Counted from the first letter of the stretch, positions 1 through 12,670 are shown. The stretch is DNA of 64,000 nucleotides from Blastomussa wellsi (GCA_947652115.1 OX393570.1:21507175-21571174); one strand, 5' to 3'. Program-made: numbers and translations. Notes: generated from the letters alone by a model not told the origin.

Positions 1-1148
1 GGCTATTCCCTAGGGCAAGGGATTTGGGCATTAAGAAAAATGTATACCAATCAGATGGTCTAGTCACGGGACACCAGAGAGACACAATTTGGATATTTTT
101 GGCCAATAATTTTGCCCCTGAGGAGTGCTTTTTATACTTTATTGGAAAAAAAGAATCATCTCCACTTTTGGCTTTTCTTCTAGCTCCTTTTGCCTCCAGA
201 CCCTCCAGTACCATCCCCCTGTCCTTTGGGTGGTGCAGTCGATTAGTGGAGCCTACAAGGTGCTTTTGTGAGCCATAATTTATCCATTTATATATATGAA
301 TGGTTAAAAAACTCCACTTGATATTGTGTGAAATGACACTTTCACTTCCCATAATGCAACTATCAATGAGGCAGAGGCAGGCAGTCAAGTGAGGGAGGGG
401 AGGGGGAGGGGGGTTTTGGGAGGTATGAGATGTGGTGAGGTCAGGCATAGGTAACCCAGTTGAACTCAGGTGAGATTTTATGTTAAAATACCCTTCCCCA
501 GTGCATTTATGGGAAGCCAAACGAATCACCAAACATCAATATAATGCTGTTGGAAATTCCACTAAAATGATGACAAGTCCTTACTACTGCTTGACAATTG
601 CTGCCAAATCCCCTCCCTATCCTCTAACTCCCTCCTGTGACTGAACACTGATATGCTCATAAAAGCGCTGGTTGTTTATCTTTTGGAAACATCAATTTTG
701 AGCCCCTCGTTAAGGAGTAACAGCAGGGCCATACCTAGCATTTTTTGTCTCCAGGGGCAAACTCTGCATACCTTTACAGGGGTCTCCGGTATACAGACAG
801 CAAAATCAAACACTTACAAAAAAACATATAGTTTCTGGCCCCTTCCCCTGACCCAGCCCCCCCCCCCCCCTGTCCCTACTATGTTCGGGCCTGAACAGCA
901 AAATAATTCCAATATGACGTCATTGTGATTATAAAATCTCATGCTTGCTTGTTAAATTCACGTTTCCAAGGATATTCTTCTAATCTAGTTTACACAAATC
1001 ACCAGTGGAATTATTTACAGTAAAAATTCTCAGTGCAATACTAGGGAATGACCTTTTAAAAATTCATGTGAACCCTCCCCCCCCCCCCCCCTTACTATAA
1101 CACCTGAAAACTGTAATTATACTTGACCATTTTCTAAACAAACAGGGG
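1..1148. other. Intergenic, no gene recognised
   Basis: AT-rich sequence with homopurine and C-rich runs near 395-420, 857-870 and 1077-1090. The short reading frames here (84 and 91 codons) show no domain, no good start context and no supporting splice pattern. I see nothing functional. Confidence 0.5.
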
Positions 1149-1443
1149 CTGGGTACAAATATTTAAAATCAATTGAAACGAAAAATTGAGACTGGCACAT
1201 GAAAGGTCTTCCAAAATAATGCAAGTTTGCTAAATTTCAGGGTAATTGGCTAAAACGCACATATGCAGTACACGTTTGAAAAATATGGTTTGGAGGGACA
1301 GGCATCCCTCCAAACCATACAAAGCTCTTCGCGTTTGAGCCAATAACGCTGAAATTTGGTATTTTTCGTACATTTTTTTGGATGATCTTTTAGGTGCTAG
1401 GTTCAGTTTTTCGTTTCAATCGATTTTAAATATTTGTACCCAG
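1149..1443. mobile_element. MITE-like foldback element with long terminal inverted repeats
   Basis: The left end (from 1149, CTGGGTACAAATATTTAAAA) is mirrored by the right end (to 1443) as its reverse complement over about 40 bp with one or two mismatches. Inner arms also pair (around 1235-1260 with 1328-1355). The centre holds a near-perfect hairpin at 1284-1319 with 15-bp arms and a 6-nt loop. There is no coding capacity, so this is a non-autonomous DNA element. Confidence 0.8.
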
Positions 1444-3748
1444 TTCTCTGCTCGTATAGAAAATGGTTAATTGCGTGACCATATTGTGCTAGCTAGTGTT
1501 TAAGGCATTCACTATTCTGCAGAAAATGATTTGAACTTTAATTTTATGGATGAAAACCGAGTTTAAGACAATTCAAATAAAAATAGTGTATGCCTAAACC
1601 GAAACAAAATTGAGGAAAATTTTTAAATGCTGTATTTTGTACCCGGCCCGGGATTTTGTAAATTTAACATTTTGAGATCGATCTTTCAAAAAAATCGTTA
1701 GGTTTTCCTTTTATATAAAGAGCTTTGTCTAAGCCTGCCCGTTAAAGAGGAAGGCATTTGTGCCTTGCAAGGTAACAAAAGGCCGAGTTTTTAAACAATT
1801 TTAAACAAAATAGTAACAAAAAATTTACTCACATCTATTTGAAGTTGCGTGACAGTCTTCTACCGGTTCCCAGAAGTAGGGACTTATTTCTCGGAATGCA
1901 ATTACATCACTTCGATTGCCCACGATATTTCACGAGCTTTCAAAACTAATTAGAGCTTAACAATGAAATTAGTTGCTATCCATCCATGAAACAAGACATT
2001 TTCTTCGTCTGGAAAGCAAAATACTCGCTTTAAAGTTAAATATTCAGTCGCATGAACCTGGCAAGCACAGTCGCTCCAGTCTCCACTCGGAAATAGCGTG
2101 CGCCTTGTTGAAAATGTGTTATCGGGGATTTTTTCTCATTTTGAGTCACAAATCGTACGATGTTTCTTAATTCCTATTCTATTTTTACAATTAAAGCAGT
2201 TGCCAAGTTACGGAATCATAATTACGAAAGGGAAAACCCCAAAACGAAGGAATATTTTCTTTCCATTGTTGAAAAAATGTTTCCATTTTATTGTAAAACC
2301 CATCACGGCAAAACAGAATTATCGCTTAAAGTTAGGGTAAATAGCAAGGGAATAGCGAATTTTCGATCCAATTTATTGCTTAAGTCGCTAACAATGAACT
2401 TAAGGTTTTGTTTACAATGAAACAGGAAATATTGGGATGATTTTGAAAGAAAGATTTCACTGCTTTCGAACCGTGTGTTATACGATGAAATTCGCTGAAA
2501 TTTTTACCTACAGTCAATACAGTTACTGTGCACTTATAACGATTGTATTCTTTCTCGCCACTTACATGGTAAAAGGGGAAAATGTGGCAAAAGGGCAATT
2601 GGGAGAGATTTGAAGACAACTCAACAAGGATATGCCCCACAATAACGTAACAGCACACATGCAAAATGTTTGACAATTTTATTCAACAAATTCGAAATAA
2701 TATTCACAGAACGATGGTTTGTTCACTCTCTCCTGACATTGACATTTTTTAAATTCACAATGCAAAAAAGAAAAGCTTTTCAACAGCACTATGTTTACAT
2801 AATGCTTCTTATAAAGGAATAAACAGTCGTATTATGTGAGTAAAACGATATGGAAAGGATATAAACAACATCAGTGTTGATCATAAGATGATTTTACAAC
2901 AATTTACCGAATTTTCAGCAAGCAAAATATCTGTGACGTCAATACGATAAAAGCTATCCTTTGTATACTTTGGTGTTGAAAAGAGGATAGAAGACTAAGT
3001 TATGTTTACAAGCAAAACTGACAAAGAGGTTAATGGAAATATCCAATAAGAGATAACAGTTAGGGGACGTGTTTGGGCAAGAACTTTTTACACAAAGCAA
3101 TTTTCGTGAAAAACGAAAATGAAACGATCTAGGTGACGTGTAGCAATGGTCATTAATTGAATATTCGAGTCCTCATTACTATGGTCTTTAAATAACAGCA
3201 ATGTTTCAATTTTGAAGTCTTTCAGTCGACCTCGTCTAAATTACTTACACTACAAGGGATTTTTAAAACCGTGAAAACGCCAAATTGTAAACCTTTCACC
3301 CTTAAAACCACAACGTTTCTGCTGCCTATTTTAAGTAGGTCAAGGACTTTGTTCTGTTTGGCGTAGATACGATTTGATCCAGGTAAATCGTGTACTCATT
3401 TCGGAGTTTATCCTGAAAGCAAAGAGGATATATCAGTTTCTAACGCTGAAACACAACACTAAATTAAATACCATACTGTCTGATCAAGATAAGCTGCAAA
3501 TGTAAGGAAAACAGGCAACTCAATCCCACAAAAATAGCAATACTCATGGAAAGCAAATATCCAGCTACACAATAGAACCTTTTGCGGTCCTTTGGACAAT
3601 TCATCACTTATGAAAGTAGATTAAATGTAGTCGTATTCGAGAATATCGATTAAAATAGGCTTCTCCTCAATTTCGAGATAAAAAATATATTAGCTGTAAG
3701 CAAGATAGCGAACAGTTTCTAAACTTCACACACGAACCCACCACGTAC
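1444..3748. other. Intergenic / 3' flank of the minus-strand gene at 3.8-4.1 kb
   Basis: No convincing plus-strand gene. On the minus strand a plausible 3' splice acceptor lies at about 3418 (TTTCAG followed by GATAAACTCC), which would serve as the last non-coding exon of the gene that starts at 4052. The overlapping 65-98-codon frames between 1973 and 2676 are judged to be noise. Confidence 0.4.
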
Positions 3749-3767
3749 CTGTCAATTTCCTTCGTTT

Positions 3768-4052
3768 TCATTCGACTTGTAAGACATTAGATATTCCCTC
3801 TCGGCGTAGTCTCCTAACTCTTTCTTCTAGGCTCTCTTCTAGAAAACGAAACAAAAATATTAGCACAGTGCTTAGTGTTAAGAAGAGGCGCAAATGCGGC
3901 GAGATCACCGAGAAAAAAATGCAAAACGAACCATCTTTCGACGGCGGTTCTGGAGTTATGAAGGGAGTCGCTGGTGTGAGGGTGCAAGCAGAAGCTAAAG
4001 CAACTACTTTTAAACGCTTCTCGAGACTCTTCCCGTCCGTTGCTTGATCCAT
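3768..4052 (-). CDS. Small two-exon gene, charged C-terminus, unknown function
   Basis: Likely CDS is complement(join(3768..3838, 3932..4052)), giving 63 aa. Exon 1 starts at a clear ATG and ends at a phase-1 donor (GATG|GTTCGT). Exon 2 follows a pyrimidine-rich acceptor (TTTTCTAG) and encodes a strongly charged, probably helical end (EESLEERVRRLRREG). The stop is followed 19 nt later by a donor (CAG|GTACGT), so a 3' UTR intron is likely, as in both arrays described here. If the intron is retained, a 94-aa product with a hydrophobic stretch inside the intron would result; I prefer the spliced model. No CaaX box, no known domain. It shares a GKS near its N-terminus with Family 2, which may be chance. 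Confidence 0.45.
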   Translation of the reverse strand: MDQATDGKSLEKRLKVVALASACTLTPATPFITPEPPSKDGSFCIFFSVISPHLRLFLTLSTVLIFLFRFLEESLEERVRRLRREGISNVLQVE

Positions 4053-6192
4053 GGCGTTTTTACGAGAAATAAGATGCGACTTGCAGCGATTGAACTAGCA
4101 AATGTTGAATTCTACAAAGCACAACGTGGGAGGCAATGACCTGAATATTAAAATACCACAACCAGCTGTCGGGAGAGTCCCAACACCTCATAGCCCCCAG
4201 CTTTGTTGTGACAAGCGCAAGTGCTTAAGGCTCTGTTAACCAATCAGATTTCTGCAAAAAGGAGTACACGACATTTGCACTGACAGCTAAAAGTGGAAAC
4301 AATGGATGACTCAGAGGAGGTAGCTATGTTTACATTTGATCCACCAATCACCAAACGAGCGTCGAAAACGATTATATATTTTTGCATGCAGATTAAAGGC
4401 ACTGAAACACGTCTGCACGCAAAAGACTAGGTAAAAAAGATGGGTCGATTTTGAACCAAAACTATCATGCAAAAGTTCAGTTTTAACGCCTTGGATCAGC
4501 TGTCTGGCCGTACCAACGATTCGTACTAGAGATCAGAAATGGCCATATACGGTAAGGACTCTATCGCCGCGTGCTCTCACAATAAATCTGCTTCGTAAGC
4601 GCATTCCGTGTGATAAAAATCTGTCCACATAGCACTTTCAATTTCTTTGTTTGATTCGAAACCGCTTGCTAATCACATTTTTGTACAGATACGTATCAAA
4701 AACACGAAACTGAAAACGCTTCGCAAGCACCTTCCCACAGCGACGACAAAGAACCTTTACACTTAATTAAATATTTCCAAGATGAACAACACGCCACCGC
4801 ATTGACTCGCTGCGCTCTTGACAGATGATCTGTCACTTTTCTGTGACAGGTTCATGTGAGGAGAAACTACATCTTAATCATGATAGTGTAAATTACCCGA
4901 ATGGAAGCCATTTTAAAGACGCTAAACAACCTATACAAGATTTTTGATGGGTTCTCTACGCAATAAATCGCGGAGCAGTGCGCATTTCACAAAGTTGGGG
5001 GAAAATGTGTTTGCGTGCAGGTATACCGTGTCGGTATTCTTTTGATTGTAAATGAAGGTCACATGAACGTGGACGACTTGCGAGTATCCCACGCAGGGAA
5101 ATTTTCTGCGTGTATTATCTGTCTTATGTAATGCAGAACAAACATTCACGCAATCTCAAGTCTTGAATTTGGAAAGTACGTAGAGTTTATAAGATAAAAT
5201 TATTTCTGATCGAGATATACATGTATGGTAGCGAGAGGTATAAATCGTGCTATAAATATCTTGATTATTATCTGAACGTTGAAGAAATATTGGCATAATC
5301 TACACTAGAAGGTATAGCCTCGTTAAACCGTATGATTCACGAAAAGCGATAGCAGTTACCAGAGACCATTTTCATATCTTTCCGTTGCCTTAGTTCCTCG
5401 TTAGAAAACTTTATTTTGATTTCAAGAGATTAATATGTTACATTCGTTTTGTCTTAGTTTGGAAGCGGCAGCCATGACAGTTTCTGGCTTGGCAAGGTAC
5501 GATAAAACTTACTCGTTACAATAATGATTGTTTACAGAATTGTGCGCTTAAAGCAGACTAACTACAGTCTGCTTTGTAAAGCATTGATCTTTATACGTTT
5601 TAAGTCGCAAATACCATTAAACGTAACACTGAACGTTTGCGTAATGTCGATCGTGTGTTGCATTGAGTTGTTGCTGTGTTTCAGAAACTTTAAAACAATC
5701 CTAACGACCAAAAAAGATTAATCTTTATGAAGCCATCGCAGAGTGTTTTATGTACGAGTTGGCTGGTTATTACTTTGTGTCTGAGTTGTATTTTTAATAT
5801 CGAGATTCTGGAACAATTTAAACAGATTGTTTAGTTTTATGCCTCGAGCGATCTCTTATCATCATTTGGAGCCGATTTCCATCTTATGACCCGTTACATA
5901 CCAAAAAGTACTTCTTTAGTGCCGGAGAAATATTTTCCAGGATTTCACACAAAACCATGAAATAACCAGTAGATATCTAACGCTCGTCCGTCTTGAAATT
6001 TTAAATTGCTTTGTGAGCAAGACAACTCATTTCATTAAGAACTTGACACACAACCCTTACTAGCAACTGCAAATGTGTTCCAACTACAAACTAAAATTAA
6101 TTACATTAAAATGAACAACATACCTATAGAAATTATAATTAACTCGAAATACATACCTAGGTACAGTTTGAACTCATATAGAGAACATTTAT
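4053..6192. other. Intergenic, upstream of the minus-strand gene
   Basis: Holds the presumed promoter of the gene starting at 4052. A possible isolated plus-strand first exon lies near 5474-5495: an ATG in good context (GCAGCCATGA) followed by a donor-like AAG|GTACGA. No downstream partner exon was found. Otherwise nothing recognised. Confidence 0.35.
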
Positions 6193-6366
6193 TAACCATT
6201 TTCGCATTGCCCATAATACACCTTGTTTGCCCCCAAAATTTTGCATAACCTTTGTTTCCCAATTCTCCTGGGTATTACAGTCGTCCCAAGAGAATCTAAA
6301 GACAATGCTTATGCAAAATTTTTGGGGGCAAACAAGGTGTATTACGGGCAATGCGAAAATGGTGAA
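6193..6366. mobile_element. Short MITE with ~52-bp terminal inverted repeats
   Basis: The segment from about 6196 (CCATTTTCGCATTGCCCATA) onwards is repeated as a near-perfect reverse complement ending at 6362. The arms (about 52 bp) surround a ~60-bp unique centre. There is no coding capacity. The arms include a TTTGCCCCCAAAATTTTGCA tract that is also perfect on the other arm apart from one extra base. Confidence 0.85.
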
Positions 6367-7247
6367 TTAAAGTTTTAAACAACTCCGCCCGTGACAAAAG
6401 TTCCCAATGTTTAAATGTACATAAACATGTACGTACAATAGGCTGAAAAGGTTGCTCGCAATGCTCTCTAAGTGTAAATCTTTATCGGAATCAGTAAACA
6501 GTGGATGAAGAACATGTTTATTTGCGTATAAGACATTAAACAGAGCAGTCTGTTTGCGATTCAATACAATGATCACAAAACACGGTTACACTGGCAGATA
6601 GCAACAGATACAATATGGTTTCCATTCAATCAGGGTCTTGCTAACAAGTTTGTAAACCGTTATTTGTCTATTTATGTCATGATGCGGGACTGCACACGCC
6701 TTCAATAAAATTCTGCAAATCGATTACAAGTTGTAAAGAGTGTGGAAACACTTCACTTAATGGGCATTGAAAGGGCACGCACTGACCGCCTACATGCACA
6801 TGGAAACATTTCCTGCAGCAACTGTTATTTTACTCCCCAAAATCTCTGAGCTTTATACGCCTCTGTTGCATTTCGTAGTAAACGCAAATGTAACCATTAG
6901 CTTCAGGGAAAACCTTTGCGTAAATAATTCATGGCATGCAACGCGCTTTACGCAAGGTGCGCTTTGATAATCGCTTCGTTCTTGAGTAAGACGCACACGA
7001 AAATTCATTTCGCGTGCGCAAGAGGCAAATTTAGAGGCATTAATAATCTACCAACGTAAGGCGAGAAATCACACTAACATCTAAGGGACTTTTCCCTTTT
7101 CGATGACACAGCGACCCGTTTTGATTGGATAGCCAGAACAATGAATTACAAGATATAAATAACTATCCCCAAACAGTTAAGGTCGCCATTTGCGCAGAGA
7201 AACATTGCAGTACTTTGGTTTCTTCGTAAAATTTTGTTGTATTCACC
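6367..7247. other. 5' flank of the Family 1 array, with TATA box of copy A
   Basis: No gene seen from 6367 to 7100. A canonical TATA box (TATAAATA, 7154-7161) lies 87 bp upstream of the copy A ATG, with an inverted CCAAT (ATTGG) at about 7124. This places a transcription start near 7185. Confidence 0.5.
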
Positions 7248-7622
7248 ATGAATCCAGAACCTCCAGGCTTCACTCGATACGAGATACTCAAAATATGGAT
7301 TCCAACCCATGGCGTTGTTAATATCTACAGAAAGTCTTCAGGAGGTGAACGCGAATTTTGCGAATGTGTTCAAGTTGCGTAGAGCTTCATACTAATTGCA
7401 GGTGTTTTCCTTTCCACAGAATACCACGCAGATAACGCCTTTATCCTCGAAAAACCTATCAAACGATATGGTGTAGAAAAGCTCCGAGTTCTGGCCTCAC
7501 AAGGTGGCGTGATAAAAATCACAAGAGATGGGTCTGTTCCCGCACTCCAGAACAAGTACACCATCGAGCCAAGCCTGTCCATGGATCAGTCGGAAGTTTC
7601 AGTGGAAGACGCTTTTCGTTAG
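7248..7622 (+). CDS. Family 1 copy A: small beta-rich protein, intron 2 absent
   Basis: CDS join(7248..7344, 7420..7622), 99 aa. Exon 1 ends in phase 1 (TCAGGAG|GTGAAC) and exon 2 follows TTTCCACAG. Exon 2 carries the family core, a strand pair ending in GGVIKITRDG, but the second intron found in copies B-J is missing and the frame reads through to a TAG. A donor (GAG|GTACGT, 7633) lies 10 nt after the stop. The likely 3' UTR acceptor is at 7900 and a polyadenylation signal at 7983. The N-terminus (MNPEPPGF) resembles other copies. The first intron is only 75 nt and contains an out-of-place in-frame EFCECVQV, which looks like the family's exon-1 motif FCExVxxG (see findings). No signal peptide, no known domain. 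Confidence 0.65.
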
Positions 7623-8223
7623 CACCGCAGAGGTACGTAAAGTTTTACTATTACACATTAGCGAATTCTACAGGAATGATCGACACGTTTTCAATCCTTG
7701 TATGAAAGCCACAGTCTTAGATGAAAAGCTTTTTAACAGAGAAAATTCTCATTTCGCACAAGTATTGTGTTGAATCGCTATAAATTTCCGAACAGAAAAA
7801 GACGCAAGGGACTGTTTAGTCCAGTAGCGCAATAAATACGCGCAAACAGTCTTAAAGGTTGAAATTTGTCTGAAACGACTCCATTTTTCCTTCATTGCAG
7901 AATGCTCTGGACGTCTACCCATCAAAGCAAGGAAGAACGTTGAACTTTGTACCTTTAATTTACCATTTATCAATGACTGTATAATAAACTTCATTTGATT
8001 ATTTGATACTTTTGTCTGCTTTCTCTTCCGCGCGACAACAGTTCAGTTGAATTTGCATCTGTCCGCAGCTTAAGTTTTGATCAAAAATAGAACATGACGC
8101 AATTTTAGAGCCCTTGTTTTGTGCGCAGAAGCGCGCGTGCGAAGAATCGTTAATAACTCATGAGCGCAAAGAAACCCCGTCAGTGTAAGAAAACGCTAGC
8201 TAACTAAAGAAATAGTTTCCAAA

Positions 8224-8676
8224 ATGAGCGGGAATGAAAATGATGAGCCAGACCATTCTGGCTTCTGTGAAGCAGTCAGGATAGGCCGAGAAGGCAAAAA
8301 TGACGTCGAAGTGGTGATCTTCTATACCCCGTTGAAAGGTTTGTCAATGTTATATTTACCCCGTTCGATTTAACGATTAGCCAGGATATAAATTTGCCTC
8401 GTGTTCATCACTTTAGGATTTCACGTTTACAATGGCTATTTGGTTGAGAAAAGGCAGCCATGGAATTATGGAAGAGCATATCACGAATTAAAAATAGTTA
8501 CTGCAAGGGGAAAAATAATCTTCGTTCGCAGATATGACGAAGGAGGTGACCATTTTTCGTATTTCAATTCTTTATAATATCCAGAAGGCTATGTTATTTA
8601 CAGCCTTTTTGCATTTGTAGAGTTTGAGACAACTTCATTCGGATACTGGATAAAGCAAAAATATGTCAACCTTTAA
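8224..8676 (+). CDS. Family 1 copy B: small beta-rich protein
   Basis: CDS join(8224..8338, 8417..8545, 8621..8676), 99 aa. All three coding exons are present with phase-1 introns (AAAG|GTTTGT, CTTTAG|GA; GGAG|GTGACC, TTTGTAG|AG). Exon 1 has the motif GFCEAVRIG and a strand VVIFYTPLKG. Exon 2 begins GFHVYNGYLV and ends IIFVRRYDEGG; exon 3 has FGYWI. The stop is followed 7 nt later by a strong donor (AAG|GTAAGT, 8684). A polyadenylation signal is at 9098. Belongs with copies F and H in an FCE subgroup, judged by the Phe-Cys-Glu motif in exon 1. Probably cytosolic; function unknown. Confidence 0.75.
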
Positions 8677-9611
8677 TAATAAGGTAAGTTGCTTCATAAG
8701 CATAAACTAAAAGGACCCTAAACGGCACATGTTCGTATCTGACTGGAACATAGCACTGACGTGCAAACTCTGCTGTTTTCTAAACTCTGTATCTCAACTA
8801 CGAATCCGAAACGCGCACACAGCTAAATCCGACTTTAAAATGTACCAGAATTGAAAACCTGTGAAAAAGCTCTACAGAGGAAGTAATTTGTTTCTTCCCC
8901 GGTTTGTAATTATCAAATAGAAATACGCTGATAGTCTCTCTTTGATTATCTACAGCATATGCAATTGACAAGGGGATTGAATTTCTCACCAGCGCCCTCG
9001 ACAGAACAACGAGAACAAGAAACCAAAGATGGCGTGTTTCATTACAATCACTATTTTACTGCATTATCATTTGCACATTGGCTTGTAATACATAGGTAAT
9101 AAAGGAAATCTTTTATAACACTTAACTTTGTGGTCAATGTGTTGTAAATAATTTGCTGTCCCTCCGAAATGTAAAACACAAAAATATTCAGTGATCAAAA
9201 TACATTATCTCCCTTCCTGCTAATTCCGACCTACGCACTTCCCAAAATAGCGTGTTAGTAATGCTGAAAAAAAAGCGTGTCTCGCAGCAAACAACTTAAA
9301 AATATTTTGACTAAAAATATTAATATAGGCTCTTGTTATCGCGTGCACAGATCGCATTTAGCGACGATAACTTGCTTGCTAAGTGTCAAAGTCCCGCGCA
9401 CAATCTATTTCTTCACGTACGAACCAGAATAACAAACTTAAATCCGCGCGCGCCGTGCGTGGAAACTCGCGCGAGGATAACACCGCAAGAAACGCGTCAA
9501 GTGATTTCAACACGCTGAATAAACAACAAAGGTTCTACCGACGAGTTGTTAACACGCGACTACTTTAATATTCACTAAAGCATTTCATAGTTAAGCCCGA
9601 GATTTCTGGTA

Positions 9612-10066
9612 ATGGAACAACCGGAGCCAGATCACGGTTCTATTGAGATAGTTAAAGTTGGAAGAGATTACCACTGGTCATCCGATGTAACAATATACTA
9701 CAAATCACAAGCGAGGAGTAAGCTGGCATTTGCTCGCCTATTATGAGCATTAGGCCGTTGATTTTCGCCGCGTGCGATCAACCCAGTTCTCATTTTGTCT
9801 TGATCTTACTAGAATTTAAAGTTGAAGGCGGGTGTAAACTTACGGAAAAAATAGCGACGGACTATCGTGAAGTTTGGATTACCATGGCTAATGGACACCA
9901 TATTTTTAAAGTCACACGCTTCAAAACAGGAGGTAAATCTCTTACTTCTGTGCAATTATTTCTGCAAGAGGACACTAAAATTGCACTAATGTTTTTGCTC
10001 TTTTTTTAAGATTACTGGGTCAATGAAGGGTACTGGATATCTACACCAAAGCGAATTAATTTTTAG
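9612..10066 (+). CDS. Family 1 copy C: small beta-rich protein
   Basis: CDS join(9612..9717, 9813..9932, 10011..10066), 93 aa, the shortest complete copy. The exon 1 strand is DVTIYYKSQ, exon 2 starts KFKVEGG and ends IFKVTRFKTGG, and exon 3 contains VNEGYWI. Introns are in phase 1 with good sites (AGGA|GTAAGC, TTACTAG; GGAG|GTAAAT, TTTTTAAG). A donor lies 6 nt after the stop (ATAG|GTAGGG, 10073); the 3' UTR acceptor is probably at 10408. ATTAAA near 10536 is the likely polyadenylation signal. This copy shows the family pattern most cleanly and is a good query for structure prediction. Confidence 0.75.
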
Positions 10067-11087
10067 GCATAGGTAGGGTAAATCAGTTCAATGTTCGTCT
10101 GAAATCGTATGCGCACACAAACGCGGCAGACAGCAACCACTGCAAACATATGCTAACATTCTTTTTATAACAAAATCTTCCGCTCAATGCCCGAATCACT
10201 GTCAAGAATTGCCTTGAAATATGCGCCAGATCCCAAATCATTGAACGCGCCACATATCTCTCTCTCTCTCATGCACAAACATTCTGACAAACACGTCACA
10301 TACAAACGCCTCAGCTAACGTTGTACGCGCTGTCTTCGATAAGAATTCTATGGCAAGACGACAACGACAACCAATACCACTAACCACAACTCATTGCTTT
10401 CATTACAGGTTAAGTACGGATGAAGGAAACTTAGATGCAGCAAATGAAAATAGTCTGGATGTAGCACAACTTTAAAATGGCCTCTACTCGCTGGGCTAAA
10501 TTGTTAATTGTAAATAATTTTGTCCAGTCAGAGTATTAAACAGACAGTGTTTACTAGTTTGTGCCGTGCGTCTAAATGCGTCCTTCGAGGTGAATTGTGC
10601 TATCAACTAAAGAATGACGCCGATGATGAAAGACGACTAAGCTCGATCAAACCTATATTCTCATTCCCTTCGTTCATTTCATTTGTCAGCTAGTGAAATT
10701 TGTTTTGAAAGGTTGTATGCACGTGATAGAGAGAGCAAACACAATATCGAAAATTTTCGGCGTCGAAAGATATCAAGTCATTTCAAGTTCGTGCGTAAAT
10801 CTCAAGTATGATCTTTTCTAATTGCATTTATGCTTACAATTCTACGATAAATTCACCGTAAAAGCGCCTGTACAAGATGCAATGTCCGAGAACACACGAG
10901 CGCCAAACAGAAGCCATCATGCACCGTGGCGTCATTTCCGCTGTCAATCACGCGGTACGTATAATTATGTATGAAAAATAACAAGCTTAGCAGTGCGCGT
11001 TAAATTGCTGACGAGTACAGTTGTTCACGCGCGTTAGTTTCGATAGCAAGATTATTCAATTCAGCACAATAAACTAAACCTTCCAAA

Positions 11088-11573
11088 ATGAGCCGTAGCT
11101 CGTACTGGACAGATGAGACATCAAGTTTCTTTCGTGAAACAGTACAAGTTGGAAGAGATGGGTTGTACAACCCCGACGTGACGATACATTATACCAACAC
11201 AGGACGAGGAAGTAAATATGAACTGTTTTGTTTCGGTTCTTGCGCGATATTGAATTATCATGGACCTGGTGAAGATATGTTCAACATTTGCTTAATTTCC
11301 TTCTCTTCCTTAGAGTTCAGTATAAATGGAGGGCAGATACGCGGAACGCGGCAATATGGTAGTGATCAAAGGCTTACAGTTGATACCCGATACGGACACA
11401 CATTTGATATCACTCGCCGTAAAGGAGGAGGTTTGTGTTTTTCCTACGATTTTTTCAATCAAATTCAATATAAACGAACAAGTGTGGCAAAACTAATACG
11501 GGTTTATCTTGAAGGATATGACTTGAATACTGGAGGATTTTGGATGGACTACCAAGGACGCACATACTTCTAA
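11088..11573 (+). CDS. Family 1 copy D: small beta-rich protein (FRE subgroup)
   Basis: CDS join(11088..11211, 11314..11430, 11515..11573), 99 aa. Exon 1 carries FFRETVQVGRDG and DVTIHYTNTGRG; exon 2 FSINGGQ then RLTVDTRYGHTFDITR; exon 3 GYDLNTGGFWMDYQG and ends TYF. The unspliced genomic sequence is open across all three exons, which would otherwise be mistaken for a 161-aa intronless gene. The splice model is preferred because copy E has the same sites but stop codons in the introns. Seven nt after the stop there is a GC donor (AAG|GCAAGA, 11581) aligned with a normal GT donor in copy E. The 3' UTR acceptor is at 11780 and the AATAAA at 11877. Closest relative: copy E. Confidence 0.8.
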   Translation: MSRSSYWTDETSSFFRETVQVGRDGLYNPDVTIHYTNTGRGSKYELFCFGSCAILNYHGPGEDMFNICLISFSSLEFSINGGQIRGTRQYGSDQRLTVDTRYGHTFDITRRKGGGLCFSYDFFNQIQYKRTSVAKLIRVYLEGYDLNTGGFWMDYQGRTYF

Positions 11574-12670
11574 CCACAAGGCAAGAAGTTTCTTGTGTAA
11601 TGTCATTTGTACAGAATTAACATAAATCTGAAGCAGATATTGTCAACTGGATCTTTTGTACAACATTTAATAAATCTATCATTTCTGAGCAGCCTTTCTG
11701 AAACATTTTCAAGGCGTTCAACTTCGCCAAATGAATGAACACGTATTTGACATTGCACTGTACTTTCTCTTCAATTTCAGGTTTCTTCGACGAGGACCGG
11801 ACTTTAAATTCTACTATTCCTGATTTAATATATAACTTAGAAATATGTACTTTAATTCTCTAAGCAGTTAAGAGATAATAAAAATTCTGCTGTCACTAAA
11901 CGAAGTAATGCTTGGTGTATTTATTTGCATGGGACTGTTAACAACAAAATTCCCCTTAGCGTAAAAATACAAGGCTAAAAATAATTGCTAACGAAACACA
12001 CGAAAGTGCACCTATCAGCAAAAGCCACTGCGGCATGTGGTATCTATACGCGCGTGTACAACAAAGCTGACGCAACCGTGAATATTGCACTGAACATCGA
12101 ACGTCCAGTATTTTACTTATTTATTCTGTGTATCTTACTGCTTGGCTAAACGGCAAACTTCAGGGTGAAATCTTTTACTTAAGATTGTCGCTGTATCCTG
12201 TCGAAAATGACGATAGAAGACTAGGCATGATCAAACTTAAATTCTCATTTCTCCCCGCCTTCCACTTGTCATGTATCGAAATGTGTTTTGACAATTGGTG
12301 CATACTTGATGCATAGAAAAAATGCAATAACGAAAATCGTCTGTGTCACAAGATATCAAAGCTTTTGTACGTAAATATGAAGTGGGATGTTTTCTACTGA
12401 CATTTGGACTGACTATTTTGCAATAACGTCACCCTAATCCACTCTAAAACGCGCGCGCAAGAGAAAAAGAAACAGAACGGGTTCGAGAACACACGCGCGC
12501 CTGCGTCGACATTTCCGCTGTCAATCACTCACTGCGTATTAATGTATGAACAACCACGAGATCAACAGTCCGCGTAAGATTGCTAACGAGGAGAATTATC
12601 CCCGCCAAGCGCAGTGTCGATAGCAAGATAATTCAATTTGGCGCAATAACTGAAACATTCTAGAACCAAA

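Noticed and set aside
3768..4052. 94-aa membrane protein read without splicing
   Set aside because: The hydrophobic segment lies wholly within a stretch bounded by a good donor and a pyrimidine-rich acceptor in matching phase, so it is more likely an intron.
11088..11573. Copy D as an intronless 161-aa protein
   Set aside because: The introns happen to be open, but the same splice sites exist in all sister copies, whose introns contain stops; the spliced form aligns with the family.
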